Positions 51,241-60,078 are shown, counted from the first letter of the stretch. The stretch is DNA of 64,000 nt from Streptomyces cinnabarinus (GCF_027270315.1 NZ_CP114413.1:5704001-5768000); one strand, 5' to 3'. A program made the numbers and translations. The notes: a model not told the origin generated them from the letters alone.

Positions 51241-51582
51241 TCAAAAGTGCCGTCCGGCCCACTGGGCCAGAGCGTCCACGGAGTTGCCCAGCGCGGTGGC
51301 GGCGGCCCTACTGCCGCCGAGGTCCCGCAGCCGTTCCGCGAGCCGGGTCAGCCGCTCGGCCGCCGGTTCGTCGCCGCCCGCCAGCGCCTCGGCCAGCTCG
51401 GTGTTGACGGCCTCCCGCTCCGCCTCCGCCACGTCCGTCAACCCACGGACCCGGGCCTGGAGTTCGGCCACCACCTCGGCCAACTCGCGCGGGCCGCTGT
51501 GCTCGGTGAGCGTCAGGTTCCCCGCGATGTTGTAGACCCGGCTGTTCTGGAGCTGCCAGCCGGACTGGTCGAAAGACGCCAT
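51241..51582 (-). CDS. Small helical partner of the NACHT NTPase
   Basis: Protein of 113 residues. The ATG at 51582 follows GGGGGAG. The N-terminus SFDQSGWQLQNSRVYNIAGNL contains the YNIAG-type strand often found at the front of NACHT/TPR-associated proteins. The rest is helical with heptad character (ELAEVVAELQARVRGLTDV). Its stop is 13 bases before the NACHT gene, so the two form an operon. The shared start (F-D/E-Q, then W-Q) suggests the two proteins use a common interaction module. Confidence 0.7.
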   Translation of the reverse strand: MASFDQSGWQLQNSRVYNIAGNLTLTEHSGPRELAEVVAELQARVRGLTDVAEAEREAVNTELAEALAGGDEPAAERLTRLAERLRDLGGSRAAATALGNSVDALAQWAGRHF

Positions 51583-51678
51583 GAACGCTCCCCCGAGAGT
51601 GACTGCCCCTCAGGTTAGAGCGCGGCGGGGGAAGTTGTCCCCCGCCGCCTCTCATTGCTCAGACGGCTTGGACAGGCC

Positions 51679-53349
51679 CTACGCCAGCCCGGGGCCCCGC
51701 ACCGGAATCGTCGTGAACGTCGGCGCCGGAGCCGGGTCCTGGAAGAAGTCGTTGCCCTTGTCGTCGACCACGATGAACGCCGGGAAGTCCTCGACCTCGA
51801 TCTTCCAGACGGCCTCCATGCCGAGCTCCTCGTACTCGACGACCTCGACCTTCTTGATGCAGTCCTGGGCGAGCCGGGCGGCCGGGCCGCCGATCGAGCC
51901 GAGGTAGAAGCCGCCGTGCGCGTCGCACGCGTCGGTGACCTGCTTGCTGCGGTTGCCCTTGGCCAGCATCACCTTGGAGCCGCCCGCCGCCTGGAACTGC
52001 TCGACGTAGGAGTCCATGCGGCCGGCCGTGGTCGGGCCGAAGGAGCCGGACGCGTAGCCCTCGGGCGTCTTCGCGGGGCCCGCGTAGTACACGGGGTGGT
52101 CCTTCAGGTACTGCGGCATCTCCTCGCCCGCGTCCAGCCGCTCCTTGATCTTGGCGTGCGCGATGTCGCGGGCCACGACCAGCGGGCCGGTGAGCGAGAG
52201 CCGGGTCTTGACCGGGTACTTGGTCAGCTCGGCGAGGATCGTGTCCATCGGCTGGTTGAGGCCGATCTTCACCACGTCGTCGTCGCCCGCGGAGAGGTGC
52301 TCGTCCGTGGTGTCGGGCAGGAAGCGCGCCGGGTCGGTCTCCAGCTGCTCCAGGAAGACGCCCTCGGCGGTGATCTTCGCGACGGCCTGGCGGTCGGCGG
52401 AGCAGGAGACGGCGATGGCGACCGGGCAGGACGCGCCGTGCCGGGGCAGGCGGACCACGCGGACGTCGTGGCAGAAGTACTTGCCGCCGAACTGGGCGCC
52501 GATACCGATCTTCTGCGTCACCTCGAAGACCTTCTCCTCCAGCTCCTTGTCCCGGAAGCCGTGGCCGAGCGGCGAGCCCTCGGCGGGGATCTCGTCGAGG
52601 TAGTGCGCAGAGGCGTACTTCGCGGTCTTCAGCGCGTACTCGGCGGAGGTGCCGCCGACCACGATCGCCAGGTGGTAGGGCGGGCAGGCGGCCGTACCGA
52701 GCGAACGGATCTTCTCCTCCAGGAACTTCATCATGGAGGACTCGTTCAGGACGGCCTTCGTCTCCTGGTAGAGGAAGCTCTTGTTGGCCGAGCCGCCGCC
52801 CTTGGCCATGAAGAGGAACTTGTAGGCGCCGCCGTCGGTGGCGTACAGCTCGATCTGCGCGGGCAGGTTGGAGCCGGTGTTCTTCTCCTCCCACATGGTG
52901 AGCGGAGCCATCTGCGAGTAGCGCAGGTTGAGGTTCAGGTAGGCGTCGTAGATGCCCTTCGACAGGGCCGCCTCGTCGCCGCCCTCGGTGAGCACGTTCT
53001 GTCCGCGCTTGCCCATGACGATGGCCGTGCCGGTGTCCTGGCACATCGGCAGGACGCCCGCCGCCGCGATGTTCGCGTTCTTCAGCAGGTCCAGCGCGAC
53101 GAACTTGTCGTTGCCGGACGCCTCGGGGTCGTCGATGATCCGGCGCAGCTGGGCCAGGTGCGCGGGTCGCAGGTAGTGCTGGATGTCGTGGATGGCCTCT
53201 TCGGCGAGCTTGCGCAGCGCCTCCGGCTCGACCTTGAGGAACGTGCGCCCGTCGGCCTCGAAGGTGGAGACACCCTCGGAGGTCACCAGCCGGTAGGGGG
53301 TGGTGTCCTCTCCCATGGGGAGCAGATCGGTGTACTCGAACTCAGGCAT
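51679..53349 (-). CDS. Class I ([4Fe-4S]) fumarate hydratase
   Basis: Iron-sulphur fumarase of 556 residues. The GAGGA site is nine bases from ATG 53349 but directly abuts ATG 53358, so 53349 is preferred. Cluster-binding cysteines lie in LPMCQDTGTA, GTAACPPYHLA and HGASCPVAIAV. The C-terminal domain has YYAGPAKTPEGYASGSFGPTTAGRMDSY and GGFYLGSIGGPAARLA. It is the dimeric FumA/B type with fused alpha and beta regions. It complements fumC upstream and would be oxygen-sensitive. Confidence 0.95.
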   Translation of the reverse strand: MPEFEYTDLLPMGEDTTPYRLVTSEGVSTFEADGRTFLKVEPEALRKLAEEAIHDIQHYLRPAHLAQLRRIIDDPEASGNDKFVALDLLKNANIAAAGVLPMCQDTGTAIVMGKRGQNVLTEGGDEAALSKGIYDAYLNLNLRYSQMAPLTMWEEKNTGSNLPAQIELYATDGGAYKFLFMAKGGGSANKSFLYQETKAVLNESSMMKFLEEKIRSLGTAACPPYHLAIVVGGTSAEYALKTAKYASAHYLDEIPAEGSPLGHGFRDKELEEKVFEVTQKIGIGAQFGGKYFCHDVRVVRLPRHGASCPVAIAVSCSADRQAVAKITAEGVFLEQLETDPARFLPDTTDEHLSAGDDDVVKIGLNQPMDTILAELTKYPVKTRLSLTGPLVVARDIAHAKIKERLDAGEEMPQYLKDHPVYYAGPAKTPEGYASGSFGPTTAGRMDSYVEQFQAAGGSKVMLAKGNRSKQVTDACDAHGGFYLGSIGGPAARLAQDCIKKVEVVEYEELGMEAVWKIEVEDFPAFIVVDDKGNDFFQDPAPAPTFTTIPVRGPGLA

Positions 53350-53494
53350 CGGTGCCATTCCTCACTCGACTGATGCGGCGGCTGACCTCCATTGGGCAGC
53401 GTCCACCAGCGTAGAACCTGCCGTCGGCGGCAAGCCTGTGAGGTAAGGCTCAGTTGGATCCGGGCAGGGGCTATCGCGATCTATCGTGTTTGGG

Positions 53495-53500
53495 TACGCT
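53495..53500 (+). promoter_or_regulatory. -10 element of probable leaderless DUF1707 gene
   Basis: TACGCT ends six bases before GTG 53507, so transcription probably begins at the start codon. No Shine-Dalgarno site is visible. Confidence 0.5.
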
Positions 53501-53506
53501 GCTGTC

Positions 53507-54190
53507 GTGGACCTTGAGAAGCAGACCGCGCCCGTTGCCGCCGCCGAGCTGCGCGCCTCCGACGCCGACCGTGACCGGATCGCGGACATCCTGCGCGAGG
53601 CGCTCGCCGAGGGGCGCCTGACCGCCGACGAGCACAGCGAGCGGGTGGAGGGGGTGCTGAACGCCAAGACGGTGGGTGAGCTGGAGGTCTTCATCCAGGA
53701 CCTGCCCGCGGCCCACGCCCGCCGCGCGGCCCCGTCGTACACCCCGGTCCCCGGGCGCCCGGCCAACCTCCCCGCCGATCCGGACGACACCGCCGTGGCG
53801 ATCTTCAGCAGCGCCGTCCGCAAGGGCCGCTGGCGTGCCGGTCGCCGGATCCACGCGTACGCGATCTTCGGCAGTGTCGAGATAGACCTCAGCGAGGCGC
53901 TCTTCGAGTACCAGCAGGTCGTCATCAAGGCGTTCGCGGTCTTCGGCAGCGTCGAGGTCTACGTCCCGGAGAACGTCACGCTGCGCGGCGCGGGCGGCGG
54001 CGTCCTCGGCAGCTTCGAGGTGGACACGCTCGACGCGGAGGACCCGGCGGCGCCCGTGATCTACCTGGACGGCTGGGCCGTGCTGGGCAGCGTCGAGGGC
54101 AGACCGAGGCGCGGCAAGCTGGTGGCGGACATCCTCGACCGGGTCCACGCCAAGGTCGGGAAGAGTTTGCGCAAGCATCTGGATCGTTGA
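53507..54190 (+). CDS. DUF1707 domain protein with C-terminal adhesin-like beta region
   Basis: Protein of 227 residues. The start at GTG 53507 (MDLEKQTAPV) is supported by the -10 box just upstream; a GTG at 53486 is in frame but lies in the promoter. The N-terminal DUF1707 helix bundle reads LRASDADRDRIADILREAL and LTADEHSERV. The C-terminal part has repeated IFGSVEIDL, VFGSVEVYV, VLGSFEV and VLGSVEG strands, a beta-helix-like domain seen in LiaF-type envelope-stress proteins. No membrane helix is present. Confidence 0.88.
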   Translation: MDLEKQTAPVAAAELRASDADRDRIADILREALAEGRLTADEHSERVEGVLNAKTVGELEVFIQDLPAAHARRAAPSYTPVPGRPANLPADPDDTAVAIFSSAVRKGRWRAGRRIHAYAIFGSVEIDLSEALFEYQQVVIKAFAVFGSVEVYVPENVTLRGAGGGVLGSFEVDTLDAEDPAAPVIYLDGWAVLGSVEGRPRRGKLVADILDRVHAKVGKSLRKHLDR

Positions 54191-54353
54191 CGGTCGCGAA
54201 GCGGACCGGAACCGAAAGCAGCCGTTCCGCTCAGCCGGGCGTGCGCGAGCCGCCGGAATCCAGCGCTTCGGAACTCCCTGCATAGGCTCGCGTACAACGG
54301 GTAGACCTTGCTGCATCGTCTCTCGCTCGCGAAGCCGTCGTCAGGAGTAGACC

Positions 54354-54731
54354 GTGCTGCAACCGCCGCATTCGTCCCTGCAGGTAGCTGCCGTTCCGGC
54401 CCAGCGGGTGCCAGTGCGAGACAGGGACCAAGACGCCCCGTGGCACACCGAGGCGGTGTGCCGGCGGGACGAGGCCGGCCTGTTCTTCGCCCCCTCCAAG
54501 GAGCCCACCGCCGCCCGGCTCTCCCGCGAGGAGGCCGCCAAGCGGGTCTGCGCGCGCTGCCCGGTCATGGTCGAGTGCCGCGAACACGCCCTCCTCCAGC
54601 CCGAGCCGTACGGCGTCTGGGGCGGCCTCACCGCGGCGGAACGCCGAGTGGTCCTGGCCCGCCGCAGGCGCCGCGACCTGGAACTGAAGAAGGCCGCAAG
54701 GGCAACGGACCGCATAGCGCAAGCAGGCTGA
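54354..54731 (+). CDS. WhiB-like iron-sulphur transcription factor
   Basis: Wbl protein of 125 residues. The GTG at 54354 follows AGGAG. Four cluster-ligating cysteines are C36, C66, C69 and C75 (CARCPVMVEC), followed by the GVWGG turn and a basic tail ARRRRRDLELKK for DNA binding. An N-terminal extension of about 30 residues is present. Which Wbl subgroup it belongs to cannot be settled by eye. Wbl proteins bind the primary sigma factor and respond to redox or nitric oxide. A terminator follows. Confidence 0.93.
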   Translation: MLQPPHSSLQVAAVPAQRVPVRDRDQDAPWHTEAVCRRDEAGLFFAPSKEPTAARLSREEAAKRVCARCPVMVECREHALLQPEPYGVWGGLTAAERRVVLARRRRRDLELKKAARATDRIAQAG

Positions 54732-54742
54732 GACACAGCGGA

Positions 54743-54777
54743 AAGGGCGCCCCCACCGCACCGAGGGCGCCCTTTTG
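54743..54777 (+). terminator. Intrinsic terminator after whiB-like gene
   Basis: AAAGGGCGCCC and GGGCGCCCTTTT form an 11-base-pair stem with a 12-base loop and a short U-run. Confidence 0.85.
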
Positions 54778-54879
54778 ACTCAGGGGTAGTGCTCCGACCC
54801 AAGGGCCGCGGGGAACTGCGCGACAAGCCACAACGGACCCGCAGCCGCCAAGCTCCCCGAACCCCCCTTTGATGAGGCG

Positions 54880-55914
54880 TTACTTGGCCCGATCGAAGTC
54901 AATCGCGCTGTAAGCCCGCAGCTTGCTCAGCCGGTGCTCGGAGCTGATCCGCCGCACCGTCCCCGACTTGGACCGCATCACGATCGACTCGGTGACAGCG
55001 GAGTCCGCCCGGTACCGCACCCCACGCAGCAACTCCCCGTCCGTGATCCCGGTGGCGACGAAGAACACGTTCTCCCCGGTCACCAGATCCTCCGTGGTCA
55101 GCACCCGGTCCAGATCGTGCCCCGCGTCGATCGCCCGCTGCCGCTCCTCGTCGTCCTTCGGCCACAGTTTGCCCTGGATCGTGCCGCCGAGGCACTTCAC
55201 GGCACAGGCCGAGATGATGCCCTCCGGCGTACCGCCGATACCGAGCAGCATGTCGACGCCCGTGCCCTCGCGCAGCGCGTAGATCGACCCGGCGACATCA
55301 CCGTCGGAGATCAGCTTGATCCGCGCACCGGCGTCCCGGATCTCCTTGATGATCCCCTCGTGCCGGGGCCGGTCCAGGATGACGACGGTGACGTCCTCGG
55401 GCGTGGAGCGCTTGGCCTTGGCGACCCGGCGGATGTTCACCGACACCGGCGCGTTGATGTCGACGAAGTCCGCCGCCTCGGGCCCGGTGACCAGCTTGTC
55501 CATGTAGAACACGGCGGACGGGTCGAACATCGCCCCGCGCTCCGTCGCCGCGAGCACGGCGATGGCGTTGGGCATGCCCTTGGCGGTCAGTGTGGTGCCG
55601 TCGATCGGGTCGACCGCGATGTCCACCTCGGGCCCGGTGCCGTCGCCGACCCGCTCCCCGTTGAAGAGCATCGGCGCCTCGTCCTTCTCGCCCTCGCCGA
55701 TGACGACCACGCCGTTCATCGACACGGTGGAGACGAGGGTGCGCATGGCGCGTACCGCGGCACCGTCGGCACCGTTCTTGTCGCCCCGCCCGACCCAGCG
55801 GCCCGCGGCCATGGCGGCGGCCTCGGTCACCCGGACGAGCTCCAGGGCGAGGTTGCGGTCGGGAGCCTCGGAGGGAACATCGAGCTCGGACGGCAGATGA
55901 TGATTTTCGGTCAT
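54880..55914 (-). CDS. glpX: Class II fructose-1,6-bisphosphatase GlpX
   Basis: Gluconeogenic enzyme of 344 residues. Motifs typical of GlpX are GDKNGADGAAVRAMRTLV, VIGEGEKDEAPMLFNGERVG with metal-binding acidic residues, VDPIDGTTLTAKGMPNAIAV and LLGIGGTPEGIISACAVKCLGG. Actinobacteria generally rely on this class, so it is probably the main FBPase. It is monocistronic and divergent from the DUF4245 gene. Confidence 0.96.
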   Translation of the reverse strand: MTENHHLPSELDVPSEAPDRNLALELVRVTEAAAMAAGRWVGRGDKNGADGAAVRAMRTLVSTVSMNGVVVIGEGEKDEAPMLFNGERVGDGTGPEVDIAVDPIDGTTLTAKGMPNAIAVLAATERGAMFDPSAVFYMDKLVTGPEAADFVDINAPVSVNIRRVAKAKRSTPEDVTVVILDRPRHEGIIKEIRDAGARIKLISDGDVAGSIYALREGTGVDMLLGIGGTPEGIISACAVKCLGGTIQGKLWPKDDEERQRAIDAGHDLDRVLTTEDLVTGENVFFVATGITDGELLRGVRYRADSAVTESIVMRSKSGTVRRISSEHRLSKLRAYSAIDFDRAK

Positions 55915-56042
55915 CGGAGCGCACCTTTCTGATACGACGACGGCCGGATGAGGGTGATGGCCATGACTCTATCGTCAGGTCGACAAAATGAGCAGTGGCC
56001 CCCACGGATGAGCGGACCGGGGCACCTGCGACGATAGGGGAC

Positions 56043-56564
56043 GTGGCAGGTACGAGCGCTAAGCAGAAGTCGGTCCGGAACATGGTCCTCTCCCTCGCGG
56101 TGACCATTCTCGCCGCGGGGGTCGTGTACATCTTCATCCCGCACGAGGACGCCGCGCCGGATGTCCCCCGGGTCGACTACCGCGTCGAGCTCCTCACGGC
56201 CCGGCGCGCGGCTGCCTACCCGGTGGTGGCCCCCGAGGGCCTGGCCCAGGAATGGAAGGCGACCTCGGTGCGCTTCCGGGGCGACCAGGGTGACACCTGG
56301 CACCTCGGCTTCCACGCCCCCGATGGGGAGTACGTCCAGGTCCGCCAGTCCACTCAGAAGCCGAAGGCCTTCATCGACGAGGCCACCCAGGGCGCCCACG
56401 CGACCAAGGCCACCCAGGAGGTCGCGGGCCGGAACTGGACCCGGTACACCGGCGGCCGCTACGACGCCCTGGTGCTCAAGGAGGACGGCGCCACGACCGT
56501 CGTGGCCGGCACGGGCTCGTTCGGCCAGCTCGCGGAGATGGCGGGCGCGCTGAAGACGAAGTGA
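56043..56564 (+). CDS. DUF4245 membrane-anchored protein
   Basis: Protein of 173 residues. The GTG at 56043 is preferred to the ATG at 55995 because the N-terminus AGTSAKQKSVRNMVLSL matches the family's basic start before one membrane helix (MVLSLAVTILAAGVVYIFI). The extracytoplasmic domain contains AYPVVAPEGLAQEWKATSVRF, WHLGFHAPDGEYVQVRQS and GGRYDALVLKEDGATTVV. Function is unknown. It is conserved next to glpX in actinobacteria. A very strong hairpin follows. Confidence 0.88.
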   Translation: MAGTSAKQKSVRNMVLSLAVTILAAGVVYIFIPHEDAAPDVPRVDYRVELLTARRAAAYPVVAPEGLAQEWKATSVRFRGDQGDTWHLGFHAPDGEYVQVRQSTQKPKAFIDEATQGAHATKATQEVAGRNWTRYTGGRYDALVLKEDGATTVVAGTGSFGQLAEMAGALKTK

Positions 56565-56572
56565 GCGCGTCC

Positions 56573-56624
56573 GGCGCATGAGGAAGGCCCCCGGCGATCC
56601 AGCCGGGGGCCTTCCTCATGCGCC
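56573..56624. terminator. Bidirectional terminator with 23-base-pair perfect stem
   Basis: Bases 56573-56595 are exactly complementary to 56602-56624 around a six-base loop. It lies between the DUF4245 gene and the convergent nitroreductase gene. Confidence 0.92.
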
Positions 56625-56636
56625 TGCCTGTCACGC

Positions 56637-57227
56637 TCAGACGGTGGTGACGACCTCGTCGTACGACAGTCGCGGGGAGCGCGGGAACCAGGCGTCCTCG
56701 CCCGGCTTGCCGATGTTGACCACCATCAGCGGGGTGTGGTCGTCGTCCAGGAACTCCTTGCGGATGCCCTCGAAGTCCAGACCGGTCATCGGACCGGCGG
56801 CCAGGCCCGCGGCGCGGACGCCGATGATGAAGTACGCGGCCTGGAGGGCGGCGTTCAGCGTGGCGGAGCCCTCGCGGACCGGGCGCTCGGCGAAGAAGGC
56901 GTCCTTGGCCTGCGGGAAGTGCGGGAAGAGCTGCGGCAGCTCCTCGTGGAACTCGTTGTCCGCGGAGAGGATCGCGACCAGCGGGGCGGTGGAGGTCTTG
57001 GCCTGGTTGCCCTCGGCCATGTGCTGCACCAGGCGCTCACGGGCCTCGGCGGAGCGGACCAGGGTGACGCGCAGCGGCGACTGGTTGAAGGCGGTCGGGC
57101 CGAACTTGACCAGGTCGTAGATCGCCTGCACCTGCTCCTCGGTCACCGGCTCGTCGGTGAAGGTGTTCGCGGTGCGGGCCTCGCGGAACAGCAGGTCCTG
57201 GGCGGCGGGGTCAAGAACGAGAGACAT
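56637..57227 (-). CDS. Nitroreductase family protein (RutE/malonic semialdehyde reductase-like)
   Basis: FMN-dependent oxidoreductase of 196 residues. The ATG at 57227 starts MSLVLDPAAQDLLFREARTA. It carries QVQAIYDLVKFGPTAFNQSPLR, APLVAILSADNEFHEELPQLFP, NAALQAAYFIIGVRAAGLAAGPMTG and a C-terminal GKPGEDAWFPRSPRL, as in the RutE/HadB subgroup. No pyrimidine-degradation genes are adjacent, so the substrate may differ. Upstream, GGTTCAATCTTCAA near 57301-57314 is AT-rich and could be an operator. Confidence 0.88.
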   Translation of the reverse strand: MSLVLDPAAQDLLFREARTANTFTDEPVTEEQVQAIYDLVKFGPTAFNQSPLRVTLVRSAEARERLVQHMAEGNQAKTSTAPLVAILSADNEFHEELPQLFPHFPQAKDAFFAERPVREGSATLNAALQAAYFIIGVRAAGLAAGPMTGLDFEGIRKEFLDDDHTPLMVVNIGKPGEDAWFPRSPRLSYDEVVTTV

Positions 57228-57361
57228 GCGTGAACCTTCTCGGGGGTGTACGTCGGATCCGGGCACCGGATCAGCTGACACGTCAACCATATGACAGAGA
57301 GGTTCAATCTTCAACAAAAAGCGGGGCGTGGTGATCCGCTTCACAGCGTGCCGGGGGCGGC

Positions 57362-57595
57362 CTACTCCTCCTCGGCCTCCGCCTCTTCCGCCGCTTCCTC
57401 GGCCAGCGCCGCGTCCAGCCGCGCCCGCGCACCGTCCAGCCAGCGCCGGCACACCTTGGCCAGCTCCTCCCCGCGCTCCCACAGCGCCAGGGACTCCTCC
57501 AGCGTCGTACCGCCCGCCTCAAGACGCCGTACGACCTCGATCAGCTCGTCGCGCGCCTGCTCGTAGCCGAGCGCCTCATCCACCCTGCCGGTCAT
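57362..57595 (-). CDS. xseB: Exodeoxyribonuclease VII small subunit
   Basis: Small subunit of 77 residues, helical: LGYEQARDELIEVVRRLEAGGTTLEESLALWERGEEL is the family signature. The tail is strongly acidic (AEEAAEEAEAEEE). It starts 9 bases after the xseA stop, so both subunits are made from one transcript. The complex degrades single-stranded DNA in repair. Confidence 0.95.
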   Translation of the reverse strand: MTGRVDEALGYEQARDELIEVVRRLEAGGTTLEESLALWERGEELAKVCRRWLDGARARLDAALAEEAAEEAEAEEE

Positions 57596-57604
57596 TCACT
57601 CACC

Positions 57605-58813
57605 CTAAGAATCGACTCTGACAACGAACTCACCCTCGGAGACCCGCGCCCGCAGCACCTCGTCGCCGCTGACCTCCTCCGGGTCCCGGACGACATGACC
57701 GTCGGCCTTCTGGAGCACGGCGTACCCGCGCTTCAGGGTCGCCGCCGGGGACAGCGCCACCACGCGTGCGTGCGTGTGCGTCAGCTCCGAGTCGGCGCGG
57801 TCCAGGAGATGGCCGAGCGTGCGGCGGCCGCGGTCCAGGAGGGCGGCGACCTGATCGGCGCGCTCGTCGATCATCCGGTGCGGATCCTGTATCGACGGCC
57901 GGGCCAGCGCATGGGCGAGCCCCCGCTCCTCCCGCTCGACGACGGCCCCGACGCACCGCCGGGCACGGTCGCGCAGCATCCGCACCCGCTCGTACTCCTC
58001 GCCCACGTCCGGTACGACCTTCTTGGCGGCGTCGGTCGGGGTGGAGGCGCGCAGGTCGGCGACATGGTCCAGCAGCGGGTTGTCGGGCTCGTGCCCGATC
58101 GCGGAGACGACCGGCGTACGGCAGGCGGCGACGGTCCGCACCAACTGCTCGTCGGAGAACGGCAGCAGATCCTCCACGCTGCCGCCACCGCGCGCCACGA
58201 TGATCACGTCGACGTCGTCGATCTCGTCGAGCTCCTTCACCGCCTGCACGACCTGCGGCACCGCGTGCACTCCCTGCACGGCGACATTGCGCACCTCGAA
58301 CCGGACGGCGGGCCAGCGGTGCCGGGCGTTCTCCAGCACGTCCCGCTCGGCTGCCGAGGCCCGGCCGCAGACCAGGCCGATGAGCTGCGGCAGGAACGGC
58401 AGCGGCCGCTTCCGCTCCGGCGCGAACAGCCCCTCGCCCGCCAGCGCCTTCTTCAGCTGCTCCAGCCGCGCGAGCAGCTCACCCACACCGACGGGCCTGA
58501 TCTCCGCCGCCCGCAGCGACAACTGCCCGCGCGGGGCGTACCACTCGGGTTTCGCCAGTACGACGACCCGCGCGCCCTCGCTCACCACGTCCGCGACGGC
58601 GTCGAAGACCTGCCGGTAGCAGGTGACACTCACGGAGATGTCGTACGACGGGTCCCGCAGCGTCAGGAACACCACCCCGGCGCCCGGCCGCCGCGACAGC
58701 TGGGTGATCTGCCCCTCGACCCACACCGCGCCGAGCCGGTCGATCCACCCCCCGATGAGCCGTGACACCTCACCGACGGGCAGCGGGGTTTCCGCGGACG
58801 TGTTGAGAGCCAT
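57605..58813 (-). CDS. xseA: Exodeoxyribonuclease VII large subunit
   Basis: Catalytic subunit of 402 residues. The ATG at 58813 has a TACGCT -10 element seven bases upstream, pointing to a leaderless message. An N-terminal OB fold (VWVEGQITQLSRR, VVFLTLRDPSYDISVSVTCYR) precedes the catalytic core, which has IGLVCGRASAAERDVLENARHRW, DVDVIIVARGGGSVEDLLPFSDEQLVR and SAIGHEPDNPLLDHVADLRASTPT. A coiled coil and C-terminal segment LKRGYAVLQ follow. It is divergent from ispH. Confidence 0.95.
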   Translation of the reverse strand: MALNTSAETPLPVGEVSRLIGGWIDRLGAVWVEGQITQLSRRPGAGVVFLTLRDPSYDISVSVTCYRQVFDAVADVVSEGARVVVLAKPEWYAPRGQLSLRAAEIRPVGVGELLARLEQLKKALAGEGLFAPERKRPLPFLPQLIGLVCGRASAAERDVLENARHRWPAVRFEVRNVAVQGVHAVPQVVQAVKELDEIDDVDVIIVARGGGSVEDLLPFSDEQLVRTVAACRTPVVSAIGHEPDNPLLDHVADLRASTPTDAAKKVVPDVGEEYERVRMLRDRARRCVGAVVEREERGLAHALARPSIQDPHRMIDERADQVAALLDRGRRTLGHLLDRADSELTHTHARVVALSPAATLKRGYAVLQKADGHVVRDPEEVSGDEVLRARVSEGEFVVRVDS

Positions 58814-58820
58814 GTCCGTG

Positions 58821-58826
58821 AGCGTA
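58821..58826 (-). promoter_or_regulatory. -10 element of probable leaderless xseA
   Basis: TACGCT on the minus strand is separated by seven bases from the ATG; no ribosome site lies between. Confidence 0.45.
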
Positions 58827-59001
58827 ACCGCAGGCACCGACAACGAACCGCCGACGGCGGGGCGAGGCGGGGCGGTCGGTGAAGTCCGGTGCGGCGGGGC
58901 GCCCTTGCGCCCTTCGCCGGTTCCGCGTCGGCCGTAGGGGACGCCGTACCGATGTCGGACATGCCGCCCGGTGTCCGGAACCGTCATGGACGCCGCGATC
59001 T

Positions 59002-59036
59002 TTGACGCGCCGGACGCGGCCTTACGATGGGACGCA
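59002..59036 (+). promoter_or_regulatory. ispH promoter (TTGACG and TACGAT) with start at the ATG
   Basis: TTGACG at 59002-59007 and TACGAT at 59023-59028 are spaced 15 bases. The -10 ends seven bases before ATG 59036, so the transcript is probably leaderless. This favours 59036 over the in-frame ATG at 59027, which lies within the -10 region. Confidence 0.55.
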
Positions 59037-60049
59037 TGACTGCTTCGCCTGGCCGCCGTGTCCTGCTCGCCGCCCCCCGTGGCTACTGTGCGGGCGTGGA
59101 CCGCGCCGTGATCGCCGTCGAGAAGGCCCTGGAGCAGTACGGGGCCCCGATCTACGTCCGGCACGAGATCGTGCACAACAAGTACGTCGTGCAGACCCTG
59201 GAGAAGAAGGGCGCCATCTTCGTCGAGCAGACCGAAGAGGTCCCGCCGGGCAACATCGTCATGTTCTCGGCGCACGGCGTCGCCCCCGTCGTCCACGAAG
59301 AGGCCGCGCGCGGGCAGCTCGCCACCATCGACGCCACGTGCCCGCTCGTCACCAAGGTCCACAAGGAAGCCGTCCGCTTTGCGGGCGACGACTACGACAT
59401 CCTCCTGATCGGCCACGAGGGCCACGAGGAGGTCATCGGCACCTCCGGCGAAGCCCCCGACCACATCACCCTCGTCGACGGCCCCGCGGACGTCGCCAAG
59501 GTCCAGGTCCGCGACGAGTCGAAGGTCGTGTGGCTATCCCAGACCACCCTCAGCGTGGACGAGACCATGGAGACCGTCGACGCGCTGAAGGAGAAGTTCC
59601 CGCAGCTCATCTCCCCGCCGAGCGATGACATCTGCTACGCCACGCAGAACCGTCAGCTCGCCGTGAAGCAGATGGGCGCCGAGGCCGAGCTGGTGATCGT
59701 CGTCGGCTCGCGCAACTCCTCCAACTCCAAGCGGCTCGTCGAGGTCGCCAAGCTCGCCGGCTCCCGCGAGGCCTACCTGGTGGACTTCGCCAGCGAGATC
59801 GACGAGGCCTGGCTGGAGGGCGTCAGCACGGTCGGCGTCACCTCCGGCGCCTCCGTCCCGGAGATCCTCGTCGAGGAGGTCCTGGAGTATCTCGCCCAGC
59901 GCGGGTACGGCGATGTCGAGCTGGTGAAGGCGGCCGAGGAGTCGATCACCTTCTCGCTGCCGAAGGAGCTGCGCCGGGACCTGCGCGAGGAGGCCGCGGC
60001 CCTGATCGCGGAGCGCACGGCGGGACGTCCGGGGGACTCCCGGGAGTGA
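59036..60049 (+). CDS. ispH: 4-hydroxy-3-methylbut-2-enyl diphosphate reductase
   Basis: Last enzyme of the MEP pathway, making IPP and DMAPP, 337 residues. Iron-sulphur ligands are C18 in PRGYCAGVD, the cysteine in DATCPLVTKVH and the one in DDICYATQNRQ. Other landmarks are FSAHGVAPVVHEEA, LIGHEGHEEVIGT and GVTSGASVPEILVEEVL. Products feed polyprenyl carriers such as those made by UppS upstream. Confidence 0.97.
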   Translation: MTASPGRRVLLAAPRGYCAGVDRAVIAVEKALEQYGAPIYVRHEIVHNKYVVQTLEKKGAIFVEQTEEVPPGNIVMFSAHGVAPVVHEEAARGQLATIDATCPLVTKVHKEAVRFAGDDYDILLIGHEGHEEVIGTSGEAPDHITLVDGPADVAKVQVRDESKVVWLSQTTLSVDETMETVDALKEKFPQLISPPSDDICYATQNRQLAVKQMGAEAELVIVVGSRNSSNSKRLVEVAKLAGSREAYLVDFASEIDEAWLEGVSTVGVTSGASVPEILVEEVLEYLAQRGYGDVELVKAAEESITFSLPKELRRDLREEAAALIAERTAGRPGDSRE

Positions 60050-60066
60050 CTGTCAGTCGTTCGTCG

Positions 60067-60072
60067 TAACGT
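60067..60072 (+). promoter_or_regulatory. -10 element of probable leaderless ppgK
   Basis: TAACGT ends six bases before ATG 60079, in the ispH-ppgK gap. The gene can therefore be transcribed separately from ispH. Confidence 0.45.
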
Positions 60073-60078
60073 AGAGCC

